From: an uncultured Alphaproteobacteria bacterium
GTDB lineage: Bacteria; Pseudomonadota; Alphaproteobacteria; Micropepsales; Micropepsaceae
DNA length: 40,441 nucleotides
Direction of reading: 5' to 3'
Assembly: GCA_903897605.1 (NCBI GenBank)
Contig: CAIUCH010000017.1
Coordinates: forward strand, 1 to 40,441
Part shown: positions 7,275-15,827 of the stretch, one piece after another
How the letters are laid out: every line of letters starts with the position of its first letter
Numbering within the stretch: the stretch's first letter is position 1
Notes under the pieces: model-generated
Seen by the model: only the letters and a program-made list of their open reading frames with translations
Told to the model about the DNA's origin: nothing
Database searches by the model: none
Program-made: the position numbers and the translations under genes

Positions 7275-10200
7275 AGTTGATCGCCACCACTTCGTGGCGC
7301 TTGCTGAAATCCTTCATGAAGGATTGCAGGGTATCCACCGAGGCGATCTTGGCGGCGGCGTCGCGGAAGGCCAGGCCGTGCATGTCGATCGGCTGCGATA
7401 ACACGGCAAAGGCACCTCCATCGGCGGTATTCTGCAGCTTGGGCGCAAAATGCTGACGCATCCGGTCGAGGCTGGTTTCATCACTGGCCAGGGAATAGGA
7501 CACCGCCATCCGCAACACCTGGCTGCGTTCGCCATCGGATAGCGGCACGGCATCGCTCCAGCGCGCGCCCAGCAATTCCTCGGCCTTCTGGCCGGACATC
7601 GCCCAATTACCCGATTCCCAATAAATATCGGCGCGCAGGCGGCTTGTGTCGGGTTGATCGTCCACTGCGATCAAGTCCAGCGCATTGTCCCATTGCTTCA
7701 GTTCGGCAAAAGCGCGGGCTTCCAGAATCAGCCGGGAATGACTGTCTTCGTTCGGCAGTCCGCTGATCTGAGAGCTATGCAAAACATCCACCGCCGATTG
7801 CGGCTTGTGGTCCAGCAGGTAGATGGCGGCCAGCTTGGTGGAGACTTGCGCCTTCGCCACTCCGTCAAGCCGCTTGTCCACCTGATAGGCCAGAAGATTG
7901 GCGGCCGGCCCCAGCAGATCCACCGCCACCAGCCGGTCCACCATGTGGCGGATCATTTCATCGCCAGCGGCGCCGATCGGCGTCAAATCGATATTGTCGT
8001 AGAACATCGCCAGGCTTTCGACCGGCGGCAGCTTGTCGGCGCCGCCCTTTATGTAAAGGTTGGCGAAGGCTGCGCGCATGTCATCCTGCGCGGCGCGGGC
8101 CCGGCTGTCGCCGGCGAAGTTCTGGGTGGCGATGCGCAAGCTCTTCAGGCCAGAGCGCCATTGATGCTGATCGAAATAGAGCGACGCCAGCCTGCGCAGG
8201 GTTTTCATTTCCAGCCCGTCGCCGCGCCAGCGGTATCTCAGACGCTCCAGCACCGCGATGGCCTGCTTGGGCGCGATGGCGTTCGCGGCCAGCGCCGCAT
8301 TGGTGTGAAAAAAGATCGCCTGGGCCGCGAGATGTTCGTCGCCACCATTTTCCACCGCCGCGAATTGCGCCGCGGCGGCGGAATAGCGATTCTCGGCCGC
8401 CGTGATACGGGCCCGGATGAGCTTTGCTTCCAGGGCATCGCGATTGCCAAGGTCCTTGGGCACCCGGTTCATCGCGACATCGGCCAGCTCCAGCCGCCCC
8501 ATTCCCAGCACGGCCTCGACATCGGCGAGGCGAACGCGGGCCTGCCAGTCGGGCTGATAGTGCTTCAAGACCGGCAGGGCCTGCCCCAGATAATTGTGCG
8601 CCGTGGTCCAGTTCTCCAGCGCCGCCTCGGTCAGGCCGCGCCACAGGGCGGCGTGGCGATCGGCGTCGAAGGACGGGCCTGCCAGGTCGTTATGGGCATC
8701 GCGATAGCGGCCCATCATGTAATCGGCGGCGGCGCGCATGGTGGCGAGTTGGACATCGCCGCGAAGAGCGGGATCGGCCGTCTGGATCAGATTGATCAAG
8801 CCCAGGGCTTCGGTGGCGAAACGATTGGCGAGATAGAATCGCGCCAGCACCAGGCGCGCCTTATTGGCGCGGCCGGCAGGCAGGCGCGCCACCGATTGGG
8901 TGAGGCGGCGCTCGGTGGCCAGGAACGATCCGCCGGTCAAGCTATTCCAATTCGCGAAGTCCAGAAAGCTGGGGCCGTTTTTTTCCGCCGCCATGGCCGC
9001 GGGCGTTTCCTCCACCGGCATGGTGAGCGGCGTGAGCGAGAGGCCGCCAGGCCGGGTGATGGTGACGCGGCCCAGCAAAACCGCGACCGAAAGATCGTCG
9101 GCATAAGGGGTGACCACCAGACCGCTGGCGGAAGGCAGTGCCGCGAATTCGGCATAGTCGCGTTCGGCGGGAATGGCGTGGCCGCTGCTGCCGGGAATGA
9201 CCGTCAAGATATCGCCCGTGACGGGATCGGTCAGCGACAAAGTCTGGTCGGCGCCGGGCAAAAGCGTGGTGAGCGAGGTACGCTTCGGGTCTTCCTGGTT
9301 GCGTGCAAAGGCGATGGGAGTGGGGGCGGTGCCCCCGCTTCCGATCGTGACGCTCAAATCCTGGCCGTTGCTGTCCACGGAAATCTGGGCGGGTTGTTTC
9401 AGGCCGACGCGCAAGGTCGAAATGCCGGACGCGAATGAAGCATCGACTTGGGCCGCGAAATCCCCCAGCTGCGCTTTCAACGCATTGGCGTCAAAGCTCG
9501 GCGCGTTCTCCAGCACCACCCAGGCGGTGAGGCCACGGACAAAGACGGCGTTGGCATGCGTGCCCGCGCCCTTGAAAGTCACGATGGCGCCATTCTTGGT
9601 CAGATGGCCGTCGGCGAACTGCGCGTTGGCCGCTGGCGCGATTGCCGCGGGCTGGATCGGCACGGCGGCGGTTTTGGCATCGGCAGGTTTGACGTCAGCC
9701 TTCGCCTCGGGCTTCGCCGGAGCCGGTGTTGGCGCCGCGGGTTTGTCCTTGGAGGCAAGCTGGTTCGCCGTGTCGGTAATGGCTTTCTCTTGACTGGCCG
9801 AGAGGCCGCTTTTCATCGCGGTGACTTGCGGCTTCGGAATTCCGGCCGGAGCATAGGCGTCCGCGTCGGTCTTGGGCGCAAGCACATCCAGCACGATCTT
9901 TGTGCCGTCCTTGAAATCGTGGAAACCGGAATCGCTGTCGGTCTCGAACTCGATCACGGTGGCATTGCCATCGATGTGCCAGGTGGCGTTCTTCACCCAG
10001 GGCGGCGCGAACCGGGCGATCGCCGAAAGGTCGGGTTTTGCCAATGCCTGAAAGCGCAGCGTGATTTTTCCGGCGCCCGGAAATGCCGAATAGGGAACGG
10101 TTTTCGGCCAGTCGAACACCAGCCTTGTGTAGTTGGAATAGACACCGGTGCGCAGCTTGATCTCGGGCAGGCTCGCCACATCCACCGGCTTGGCCTCCGG

Positions 10201-10596
10201 TTTGGGTGCTCCGGTCAGATCGGGCATCACGCCGGCAAAATTTTGCGGCGCCAGGTCGATCGCTGTCTGATTGTTCAGGGCGCTTTGATGCAGACGGACC
10301 GGTTGGGTCAATGCGAAGTGCAAGGTCTTGCCATCGGCGTCGGTGCGCCCGCTGGCGATGGCGCCGCCGGAGAGGGCGACAATCGCTTGCGGCGCCAAAC
10401 TCACCTTGCGGTCGAAGGCCAGCGTGAGGATGCCGCCCTGGGTGGTCGCGGTGACATGGGCGGCGGGCGCGAAACTGAAATTGAGACGGACGAAACCACT
10501 CTGGGGCACGGCCGCCACCGTGTCGGTGGCGTGCGCGGGCAGGCTGGGCAAAAGCGCCAGTCCGGCCAGGCCAAGAATGCGGGTACGGATCGCCAA
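7273..10596 (-). CDS. Large exported protein with AMIN-like and TPR-like regions
   Basis: A 1107-residue protein with a signal peptide (TRILGLAGLALLPSLPAHA). The start is TTG at 10594-10596 behind AAGGGG; no better ATG is near. Residues about 35-130 and 145-245 look like AMIN-type beta modules (for example RLNFSFAPAAHV and YSNYTRLVFDWPKTVPYS), and another lies near 330-430. A low-complexity Ala/Pro/Lys linker is near 285-325. From about 575 to the end the protein is alpha-helical with TPR-like A-x-x-x-L repeats. It is the last gene of the fliL-fliM-DUF6468-motE-like row, so a periplasmic role in the flagellar motor or its peptidoglycan anchoring is likely. That function is inferred from context and is not established. 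Confidence 0.8.
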   Translation of the reverse strand: MAIRTRILGLAGLALLPSLPAHATDTVAAVPQSGFVRLNFSFAPAAHVTATTQGGILTLAFDRKVSLAPQAIVALSGGAIASGRTDADGKTLHFALTQPVRLHQSALNNQTAIDLAPQNFAGVMPDLTGAPKPEAKPVDVASLPEIKLRTGVYSNYTRLVFDWPKTVPYSAFPGAGKITLRFQALAKPDLSAIARFAPPWVKNATWHIDGNATVIEFETDSDSGFHDFKDGTKIVLDVLAPKTDADAYAPAGIPKPQVTAMKSGLSASQEKAITDTANQLASKDKPAAPTPAPAKPEAKADVKPADAKTAAVPIQPAAIAPAANAQFADGHLTKNGAIVTFKGAGTHANAVFVRGLTAWVVLENAPSFDANALKAQLGDFAAQVDASFASGISTLRVGLKQPAQISVDSNGQDLSVTIGSGGTAPTPIAFARNQEDPKRTSLTTLLPGADQTLSLTDPVTGDILTVIPGSSGHAIPAERDYAEFAALPSASGLVVTPYADDLSVAVLLGRVTITRPGGLSLTPLTMPVEETPAAMAAEKNGPSFLDFANWNSLTGGSFLATERRLTQSVARLPAGRANKARLVLARFYLANRFATEALGLINLIQTADPALRGDVQLATMRAAADYMMGRYRDAHNDLAGPSFDADRHAALWRGLTEAALENWTTAHNYLGQALPVLKHYQPDWQARVRLADVEAVLGMGRLELADVAMNRVPKDLGNRDALEAKLIRARITAAENRYSAAAAQFAAVENGGDEHLAAQAIFFHTNAALAANAIAPKQAIAVLERLRYRWRGDGLEMKTLRRLASLYFDQHQWRSGLKSLRIATQNFAGDSRARAAQDDMRAAFANLYIKGGADKLPPVESLAMFYDNIDLTPIGAAGDEMIRHMVDRLVAVDLLGPAANLLAYQVDKRLDGVAKAQVSTKLAAIYLLDHKPQSAVDVLHSSQISGLPNEDSHSRLILEARAFAELKQWDNALDLIAVDDQPDTSRLRADIYWESGNWAMSGQKAEELLGARWSDAVPLSDGERSQVLRMAVSYSLASDETSLDRMRQHFAPKLQNTADGGAFAVLSQPIDMHGLAFRDAAAKIASVDTLQSFMKDFSKRHEVVAIN

Positions 10597-10655
10597 GCCT
10601 TTGAGCCCCTTAGACAGTCTGATTATGGGGTTCCCGGTATTAACCTTTGGTAAAC

Positions 10656-10686
10656 CGTGATTGAGCCCGACCAGGGCTCAATCACG
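10656..10686 (-). terminator. Perfect 13-bp hairpin after the motE-like gene
   Basis: A perfect inverted repeat CGTGATTGAGCCC (10656-10668) and GGGCTCAATCACG (10674-10686) with a five-base loop lies 17 bases past the motE-like stop and 60 bases before the AMIN/TPR gene start. On the minus strand it is followed by GTTTACC rather than a T-run, so it may be a partial terminator or mRNA-stabilising hairpin that lowers expression of the last gene compared with the flagellar genes upstream. Confidence 0.55.
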
Positions 10687-10702
10687 ATGAAGTTCGGTGT
10701 CC

Positions 10703-11476
10703 TTAGCCGCCCTTCGGTGCTGGAGCAGGCGTGGCCGGTTTGGCCGCTGCCGGTTGCACAGCCGCTGGTGCCGACGCCGCCGCGGTTGTGGCCGCTGGGG
10801 CCACCGGGATGGGGACTGCGGCCTGGCCGGGAGCGGCCGGCATCGCAGCGGCGGTTTCGCCACTGGTGACGGGCAAGGTCAGCTTGTTGGCCAGCTTGAC
10901 GGTGAGCTTTTGGGCCTGTTCCGGACTCATCGCCGCCAGCACCGGCGCCAACACGTCGGACTTCATCTCCGCCGCCACCGGCACCAGCACCTGCTCACTC
11001 AAGCTGTCGAAGATGCGGGCCGCGTCCTTGGGCTTCATCGCCGAATAGGTTTTCACCAGCGACGCCATTTGCTTTTCTTGCCCCGTGTCGCGCTGGCCCA
11101 GAAGAGTGGCGATCTGGGTTTGCAGGCTTTTCAGCTGCGCCACCTTGGCGTCGACGCGGGCTTCGGTCGCCGCCAGAATATTGGCCTGAATCTGAATCTG
11201 CGCTTCGCGGGCATCGAGTTCGCTGCGGCGCTTGGACAGGCTGGTCAGGATATCGGCTTCCGACGCGCTGGCGACTTGGGTGTCGGCATCGGCGAAATCC
11301 TTGTTGGCCGGCGCGGGCGGCGGCGCCAGCGCATCCGCCATGGCGGGCCGGTTGATCTCGGCATAGGCGTCGTGAACAAGGCCCGAGGTATTCAGCGCCA
11401 GCAGGCCCATGCCAACCACCACCACACTGGGCAGAAGCCGCAGCAAGCGGCGATTCTTTTTCGGCAACGATATCAT
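10703..11476 (-). CDS. MotE-like flagellar motor accessory protein
   Basis: A 257-residue protein with an N-terminal membrane or signal segment (about 14-36, LPSVVVVGMGLLALNTSG), a coiled coil (about 75-125, S-K-R-R-S-E-L-D-A-R-E through Q-I-A-T-L-L) and a MgtE-N/MotE-type helical domain (about 135-195, MKPKDAARIFDSL and LAPVLAAMSPEQA). An Ala/Pro-rich tail follows. In Sinorhizobium meliloti, MotE is the periplasmic chaperone of the motor protein MotC; this family assignment rests on the domain order and the flagellar neighbours. Its start overlaps the DUF6468 stop (11473-11476), indicating coupled translation. Confidence 0.82.
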   Translation of the reverse strand: MISLPKKNRRLLRLLPSVVVVGMGLLALNTSGLVHDAYAEINRPAMADALAPPPAPANKDFADADTQVASASEADILTSLSKRRSELDAREAQIQIQANILAATEARVDAKVAQLKSLQTQIATLLGQRDTGQEKQMASLVKTYSAMKPKDAARIFDSLSEQVLVPVAAEMKSDVLAPVLAAMSPEQAQKLTVKLANKLTLPVTSGETAAAMPAAPGQAAVPIPVAPAATTAAASAPAAVQPAAAKPATPAPAPKGG

Positions 11477-11874
11477 TGCGCGGATCTCATATTGTCGAGG
11501 CGGTTCATGATGCTGTTGGACGGCAAGGGAATGTCGGCCATCGGCACCGAGCGGGGCACGTTGGAAACGCCGCGTTCGATGCGGTCGGCAATACGTTCCG
11601 CCGAACCGGCCAGCACCGACAGCTCGTCGATGTGCAGGCGGGCACGCTTCAAACGCTCGTCCAGGGTGCCGGCGGCTTCACCGGCGGCGGATTTCAGGGC
11701 GCGCAAGCTGGCGCCCGCGCCGGCAATCGCCATGTTGAGTTCGCCAACCGTACGGCTGAGACCGTCCTGGCCCCTGCGAACCGCCGCCAGCCGGCGTTCC
11801 AGCAGGATGCAATAGCAAAGCGTGACGGCCAGCAAAATTTCCAGCGCGACTTCAACGTAAAAGGTCATTGTCAT
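11473..11874 (-). CDS. DUF6468 protein of the flagellar operon
   Basis: A 133-residue protein with one N-terminal membrane helix (about 6-25, YVEVALEILLAVTLCYCILL) followed by a long amphipathic, largely helical region. It resembles the DUF6468 proteins found between fliM and the motE-like gene in alphaproteobacterial flagellar clusters; no biochemical function is known to me. The ATG at 11874 follows GGAGACATAGCC, and another ATG two codons later is possible. It is 14 bases downstream of fliM and overlaps the motE-like start by four bases. Confidence 0.78.
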   Translation of the reverse strand: MTMTFYVEVALEILLAVTLCYCILLERRLAAVRRGQDGLSRTVGELNMAIAGAGASLRALKSAAGEAAGTLDERLKRARLHIDELSVLAGSAERIADRIERGVSNVPRSVPMADIPLPSNSIMNRLDNMRSAQ

Positions 11875-11888
11875 GGCTATGTCTCCGG

Positions 11889-12941
11889 CTAAAGCGCTTT
11901 GGAGGCGTCAGTTCGTTCGACGGCCGCGTCCACGCGCACCGCGACGGAAGATCCGACGCGGCCCATGCGGCCCGTCAGCAGCGGCACGCCGCGACAGCGC
12001 AGTTCGATCTTGGAATCCGGACCGGCGCCCAGCATGATGGTCTGGCCCACTTCCAGATTCATGATCCGATTCAGCGGCATCACCTGTTCGTCCAGGATGG
12101 CGTCGATGTCCACTTTGGTGGACCACAATTCGGTGGCCAGATGGCTTTCCCAGATCGAGTCGCGGCCGAATTTTTCGCCCATGAATTGCTGCAAAAGCAG
12201 CTTGCGAATGGGCTCCAAGGTGGCATAGGGCAAGAGCAATTCAGTGCGCCCGCCGCGGTCTTCCATGTCGATGCGCAGCTTGACCAGGATCGCGGCATTG
12301 GCGGGACGGGCGATCGCGGCGAAGCGCGGATTGGTTTCCAGGCGGTCGAGGGTGAAATTGACCGGCGCCAGCGGTTCGAAGGCGGCGCACATGTCCTGCA
12401 GGATGACTTCCACCATGCGCTGCACCAAAGTACGTTCGATGGTGGTGTAGGGCCGGCCTTCGATGCGCATGGCCGAGGAACCGCGGCGGCCGCCCAAAAG
12501 CACATCGACGATGGAATAGATCAGGTTGGAATCGACGGTGAAGAGACCGTAATTGTCCAATTCCTCGGCATGGAACACCGACAGGATCGCGGGTAGGGGA
12601 ATGGAGTTGAGATAATCGCCGAACCGGATCGAAGTGATCGAATCCAGGCTGACTTCGACATTGTCGGACGTGAAGTTGCGCAGCGAGGTCGTCATCAGCC
12701 GCACCAGGCGGTCGAAGACGATTTCCAGCATTGGCAAGCGTTCATAGGAGACCAGCGCCGAATTGATGATGGCGCGGACACCGGATTTGTCCTGCATCTG
12801 GTCGGAATTGACGTCGAAGCCCAGAAGCGAGTCGATTTCCTCCTGATTGAGAACGCGCTCGGCGCCGGGTCCGCCTTCCATTTGGAATTCCTCGACGGGG
12901 ATTTCCGTCGCGGCTTCCGGCGCGGGAGTTTCGTCAGCCAT
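11889..12941 (-). CDS. fliM: Flagellar motor switch protein FliM
   Basis: FliM forms the middle of the C-ring and binds phospho-CheY to reverse or stop rotation. The 350 residues contain the N-terminal CheY-binding peptide as VLNQEEIDSLLGF (about 30-42), a CheC-like middle domain with the LLGGRRG motif (FliG-binding GGxG region, about 148-154) and a C-terminal SpoA/FliN-like domain ending near VRVDAAVERTD. An acidic extension of about 28 residues precedes the CheY peptide. It follows fliL with a 69-base gap and lies in the same operon. Confidence 0.95.
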   Translation of the reverse strand: MADETPAPEAATEIPVEEFQMEGGPGAERVLNQEEIDSLLGFDVNSDQMQDKSGVRAIINSALVSYERLPMLEIVFDRLVRLMTTSLRNFTSDNVEVSLDSITSIRFGDYLNSIPLPAILSVFHAEELDNYGLFTVDSNLIYSIVDVLLGGRRGSSAMRIEGRPYTTIERTLVQRMVEVILQDMCAAFEPLAPVNFTLDRLETNPRFAAIARPANAAILVKLRIDMEDRGGRTELLLPYATLEPIRKLLLQQFMGEKFGRDSIWESHLATELWSTKVDIDAILDEQVMPLNRIMNLEVGQTIMLGAGPDSKIELRCRGVPLLTGRMGRVGSSVAVRVDAAVERTDASKAL

Positions 12942-13010
12942 GAATTAACCTGTCTAAAAATATTTGTTATCGCTCGCCCATACGCGGTTGCTATGGGCTC
13001 ACCGACGCTC

Positions 13011-13562
13011 TTACTGCACGATCATCTGTTTCAGGAGAACGTCGCGTACCTTGTAGGGCGCGGCGGCGGCATTGACCCGGCGCAGCAGCTCTTCCTTGAG
13101 CCTCAGCACGCCTTCCGAGCCCTTGAGATCGTCGATCCGCAATTCGCGCAGATAGGACTGGAACTGGTCCACCAGGCGCGGCATCAGCGCCGTCATGCCG
13201 GTTTTTTCCAGGTCGTTGTCCATTTCCAGCGACAGGGACAGTTTCAGATAGGCGGGCGTGCCGTCATTGCTCTGAATGTTGACCAGAATGTCGGGAACGT
13301 CGCTGAAAGCCACCTGGGGCGGGGTCAAGGGCGGCGCATCCGCCATCTTGGTCTTGTCCACGGCATGTGGTTTCAGCAGAAAGAAATAGGCGCCAGCGCC
13401 GCCGCCGCCCAACACAACAAGAAGCGCGGGCACCGCGATCATCAGGATTTTCTTGGAAAGGAATTTCTTGAAGCCTTTCTTGGGCGCTGCCTCGCCTTCA
13501 CCTTGGGCTTCGGCGTTTTCGCCATCGCCTTCGGAGTCGGCGCCTTTATTTTTCTTGGCCAT
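13011..13562 (-). CDS. fliL: Flagellar basal body-associated protein FliL
   Basis: FliL is a single-pass inner-membrane protein around the stator that supports torque. The 183 residues show a charged cytoplasmic head (residues 1-38, rich in K, E and G), one transmembrane helix (about 40-62, LMIAVPALLVVLGGGGAGAY) and a periplasmic domain with VNIQSNDGTPAYLKLSLSLE and the C-terminal VRDVLLKQMIVQ. The start ATG has upstream GCGGGACTTGAGGC. It is first in the minus-strand motor operon and diverges from flgF across 204 bp. I saw no clear promoter for this side. Confidence 0.93.
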   Translation of the reverse strand: MAKKNKGADSEGDGENAEAQGEGEAAPKKGFKKFLSKKILMIAVPALLVVLGGGGAGAYFFLLKPHAVDKTKMADAPPLTPPQVAFSDVPDILVNIQSNDGTPAYLKLSLSLEMDNDLEKTGMTALMPRLVDQFQSYLRELRIDDLKGSEGVLRLKEELLRRVNAAAAPYKVRDVLLKQMIVQ

Positions 13563-13712
13563 GCCTCAAGTCCCGCTCTCTTCGCCGGGCACGGTAAGCA
13601 AACGTGGTTAAGGAGCGGTTGAAATTGCCCAGGCCGGCGGCTTCGGCCCGGCAAGTTTTTCCGCACGTCCTCGGGGCGATGCATAAAACTCAATAAAACC
13701 GGCGTTTTTCCT

Positions 13713-13728
13713 TGGCACGGCGGCTGCA
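13713..13728 (+). promoter_or_regulatory. Sigma-54 promoter for flgFGAH
   Basis: The 16 bases TGGCACGGCGGCTGCA match the sigma-54 consensus TGGCACG-N4-TTGCA/T at all but one base. The invariant GG (13714-13715) and GC (13726-13727) are separated by the required 10 bases, which would place transcription start near 13739, about 28 bases before the flgF ATG. Sigma-54 control of middle flagellar genes is known in Caulobacter (with FlbD). An activator gene and its enhancer are not visible here. Confidence 0.8.
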
Positions 13729-13766
13729 CACTCTAGCGTTGCGGACCAGAAGGGATCTGCAGAGCC

Positions 13767-14516
13767 ATGGATAATTCACTTCTCGTTAGTCTTTCGCAGC
13801 AACTCGCGGCCTATCGCTCGATGGACGTGATCGCGAACAATGTCGCCAACGCCTCGACCCCCGGCTTCAAGCGGGAGACCGCCAAGTTCGAGGAATTCGT
13901 CACGCATGTGCAGCCGTCCGAGACCCAAACGGGTCCGCAAACGCTCAGCTTCGTGAAGGATGCCGGTGTGGTGCGCGATCTCAGCCAAGGTGAAATGACC
14001 ATCACCGGCGCGCCGCTCGACTTCGCCATCAATGGCAAGGGTTTTTTCGCGGTGCAGACGCCGGCCGGCATGCGCTACACCCGCGACGGCCATTTCAGCC
14101 TCGACCAGAACGGCCAGCTCGTCACCTCTGACGGCTATGCCGTGCAGGGCGATGGCGGCGCCATCACCATCACCCCCGATGACGGCAATATCAGCGTCGG
14201 CCCGGATGGCACGGTCAGCAGCATTCTCAACGGCGCTTCCAATCAGATCGGCAAGCTCCAGGTGATGGATTTCGCCAATGAGCGCGCCATGAACAAGGAA
14301 GGCGTCAATCTCTACAGCACCACCCAGGCGGCGACGCCCTCCACCGATGCCACCATCGCCCAGCGCATGCTGGAAGGCTCCAACGTCAAGCCGGTGATCG
14401 AAATCAGCCATATGGTCGAAGTGATGCGCGCCTATCAGGCGATCGCGTCGCTTTCGAATTCCCAGGAACAACTTATCCGCCAGGCGATCGACAAGCTTGG
14501 CAGCACGCCGAATTAG
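13767..14516 (+). CDS. flgF: Flagellar proximal rod protein FlgF
   Basis: FlgF forms part of the proximal rod of the flagellar basal body and is exported by the flagellar type III apparatus. The 249 residues carry the N-terminal rod motif NNVANASTPGFKRE (about 24-37), the central FlgE/F/G-type domain (DFAINGKGFFAVQT, YTRDGHFSLDQNGQLVT) and the C-terminal helix with MVEVMRAYQAIASL. The shorter length compared with FlgG and its position before flgG support FlgF. It is the first gene behind the sigma-54 promoter, with flgG 12 bases downstream. Confidence 0.95.
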   Translation: MDNSLLVSLSQQLAAYRSMDVIANNVANASTPGFKRETAKFEEFVTHVQPSETQTGPQTLSFVKDAGVVRDLSQGEMTITGAPLDFAINGKGFFAVQTPAGMRYTRDGHFSLDQNGQLVTSDGYAVQGDGGAITITPDDGNISVGPDGTVSSILNGASNQIGKLQVMDFANERAMNKEGVNLYSTTQAATPSTDATIAQRMLEGSNVKPVIEISHMVEVMRAYQAIASLSNSQEQLIRQAIDKLGSTPN

Positions 14517-14528
14517 GAGAACTGATCT

Positions 14529-15320
14529 ATGCGCGCTCTTTCCATCGCGTCGACGGGCATGGCCGCCCAGCAGACCAATGTCGAAACCATCGCCAACAAT
14601 CTGGCGAACATGAACACCACCGGCTTCAAACAGCAGCGGGCGGAGTTCCAGGATCTGCTGTACCAGAACATCCAGACCCCCGGCGCCCAGACATCGGACC
14701 AGGGCACTTATGCCCCCAACGGCATCCAGATCGGCGCCGGCGTTCGCACCGCCGCGATCTATCGCATCACCACCCAGGGCGATCTTCAGTCCACCGGCAA
14801 TCCTTATGACGTTGCGGTACAGGGCGCGGGCTATTTCCGCATCCAGCAGGCGGACGGCACCGACGCTTATACCCGTTCGGGCAATTTCTCGTTGTCGCCC
14901 CAGGGCCAGCTCATCACCCAGGACGGCCTGGTGGTTCAGCCCGGCATCGCCATTCCGCAGAACACGCTGAGCGTGGCGATCAATGCCCAGGGTCAGGTCA
15001 ACGCCATGGTGGCGGGCAATTCCACGCCCCAAACCGTCGGCCAGCTGGAACTGACCCGCTTTCCCAACGAAGCCGGCCTCAACGCCGTCGGCGGCAATCT
15101 CTATCTGGAAACCCCGGCGTCCGGTTCGCCCCAGGCCGGCGTGCCGGGCTCAACCGGCTACGGCACGGTGCAGCAGGGCTATCTGGAAACCTCGAACGTC
15201 AATTCGGTGGACGAGATCACCGCCCTGATCACGGCCCAGCGCGCCTATGAAATGAATTCCAAGGTGATCACCGCGGCCGATCACATGCTGCAGCAGACCG
15301 CTCAGCTGGCAGGTCAATGA
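14529..15320 (+). CDS. flgG: Flagellar distal rod protein FlgG
   Basis: FlgG builds the distal rod that crosses the peptidoglycan and outer membrane rings. The 263 residues match the family. Motifs are NNLANMNTTGFKQQRAEFQD (about 22-41), the FlgG-specific stretch Y-x-N-x-Q-x-P-G near 44-52, YTRSGNFSLSPQGQLITQDG and the C-terminal NVNSVDEITALITAQRAYE. AGGAGA overlapping the end of flgF provides the ribosome binding site. Its stop overlaps the flgA start (ATGA at 15317-15320). Confidence 0.97.
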   Translation: MRALSIASTGMAAQQTNVETIANNLANMNTTGFKQQRAEFQDLLYQNIQTPGAQTSDQGTYAPNGIQIGAGVRTAAIYRITTQGDLQSTGNPYDVAVQGAGYFRIQQADGTDAYTRSGNFSLSPQGQLITQDGLVVQPGIAIPQNTLSVAINAQGQVNAMVAGNSTPQTVGQLELTRFPNEAGLNAVGGNLYLETPASGSPQAGVPGSTGYGTVQQGYLETSNVNSVDEITALITAQRAYEMNSKVITAADHMLQQTAQLAGQ

Positions 15321-15817
15321 TGAACCGCAAGCTCGCATTCTCTCTGTTGTTCGTCGCGGCTCAAACCGTGACCGTTCCCGCCGCCGCCGATACCGGCGTT
15401 CGCATCGTGGTACCGGCGCACGATATCGCGCGCGGCGAAACCATCACCGACAGCGATCTCACTTATGCCACCGTGCCGGGCACCGCCCTGATGGCCGGCA
15501 CCGTCACCAATCTGGCGGCAGTCAAGAACATGGAAGCGCGCCGGATGCTGCATGCCGGTGAGGCCCTGCGCGCCGATGATGTGCGTCATCCCATCGTGGT
15601 GACCAGGGGCCAGACCGTCACCATGTTGTTCCACGCCCCGGGCGTCGAGTTGACGGCGATGGGTCGCTCCATGGGCGAAGGTGGCGTCGGCGACACCGTC
15701 ACTGTCCAGAACCCTTCTTCATTCCGCATGATCGTCGGCGTGGTCAGCGCGCCTGGCACTGTTGTCGCCACCGGCCCGGCCTCGCCTTCTCCATCCCAGC
15801 GCACTGCCCGCAACTAG
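15317..15817 (+). CDS. flgA: Flagellar P-ring chaperone FlgA
   Basis: FlgA is a periplasmic chaperone needed to assemble FlgI into the P ring. The 166 residues begin with a signal peptide (NRKLAFSLLFVAAQTVTVPAAA) and contain an SAF-type domain (VPAHDIARGETITDSDL, RRMLHAGEALRADDVR) and the C-terminal FlgA region (VTRGQTVTMLFHAPGVELTA, GDTVTVQNPSS). The start overlaps the flgG stop by four bases, so translation is coupled. The P-ring gene flgI itself is not in this window. Confidence 0.92.
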   Translation: MMNRKLAFSLLFVAAQTVTVPAAADTGVRIVVPAHDIARGETITDSDLTYATVPGTALMAGTVTNLAAVKNMEARRMLHAGEALRADDVRHPIVVTRGQTVTMLFHAPGVELTAMGRSMGEGGVGDTVTVQNPSSFRMIVGVVSAPGTVVATGPASPSPSQRTARN

Positions 15818-15827
15818 GATCTAAGCC

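Noticed and set aside
7654-9438. 594-codon open frame on the plus strand
   Set aside because: It lies wholly antisense to the AMIN/TPR gene, is rich in Arg, His, Gln and Gly, as expected from a reverse frame of GC-rich DNA, and has no ribosome binding site or family resemblance. The similar frame at 9448-10653 is rejected on the same grounds.
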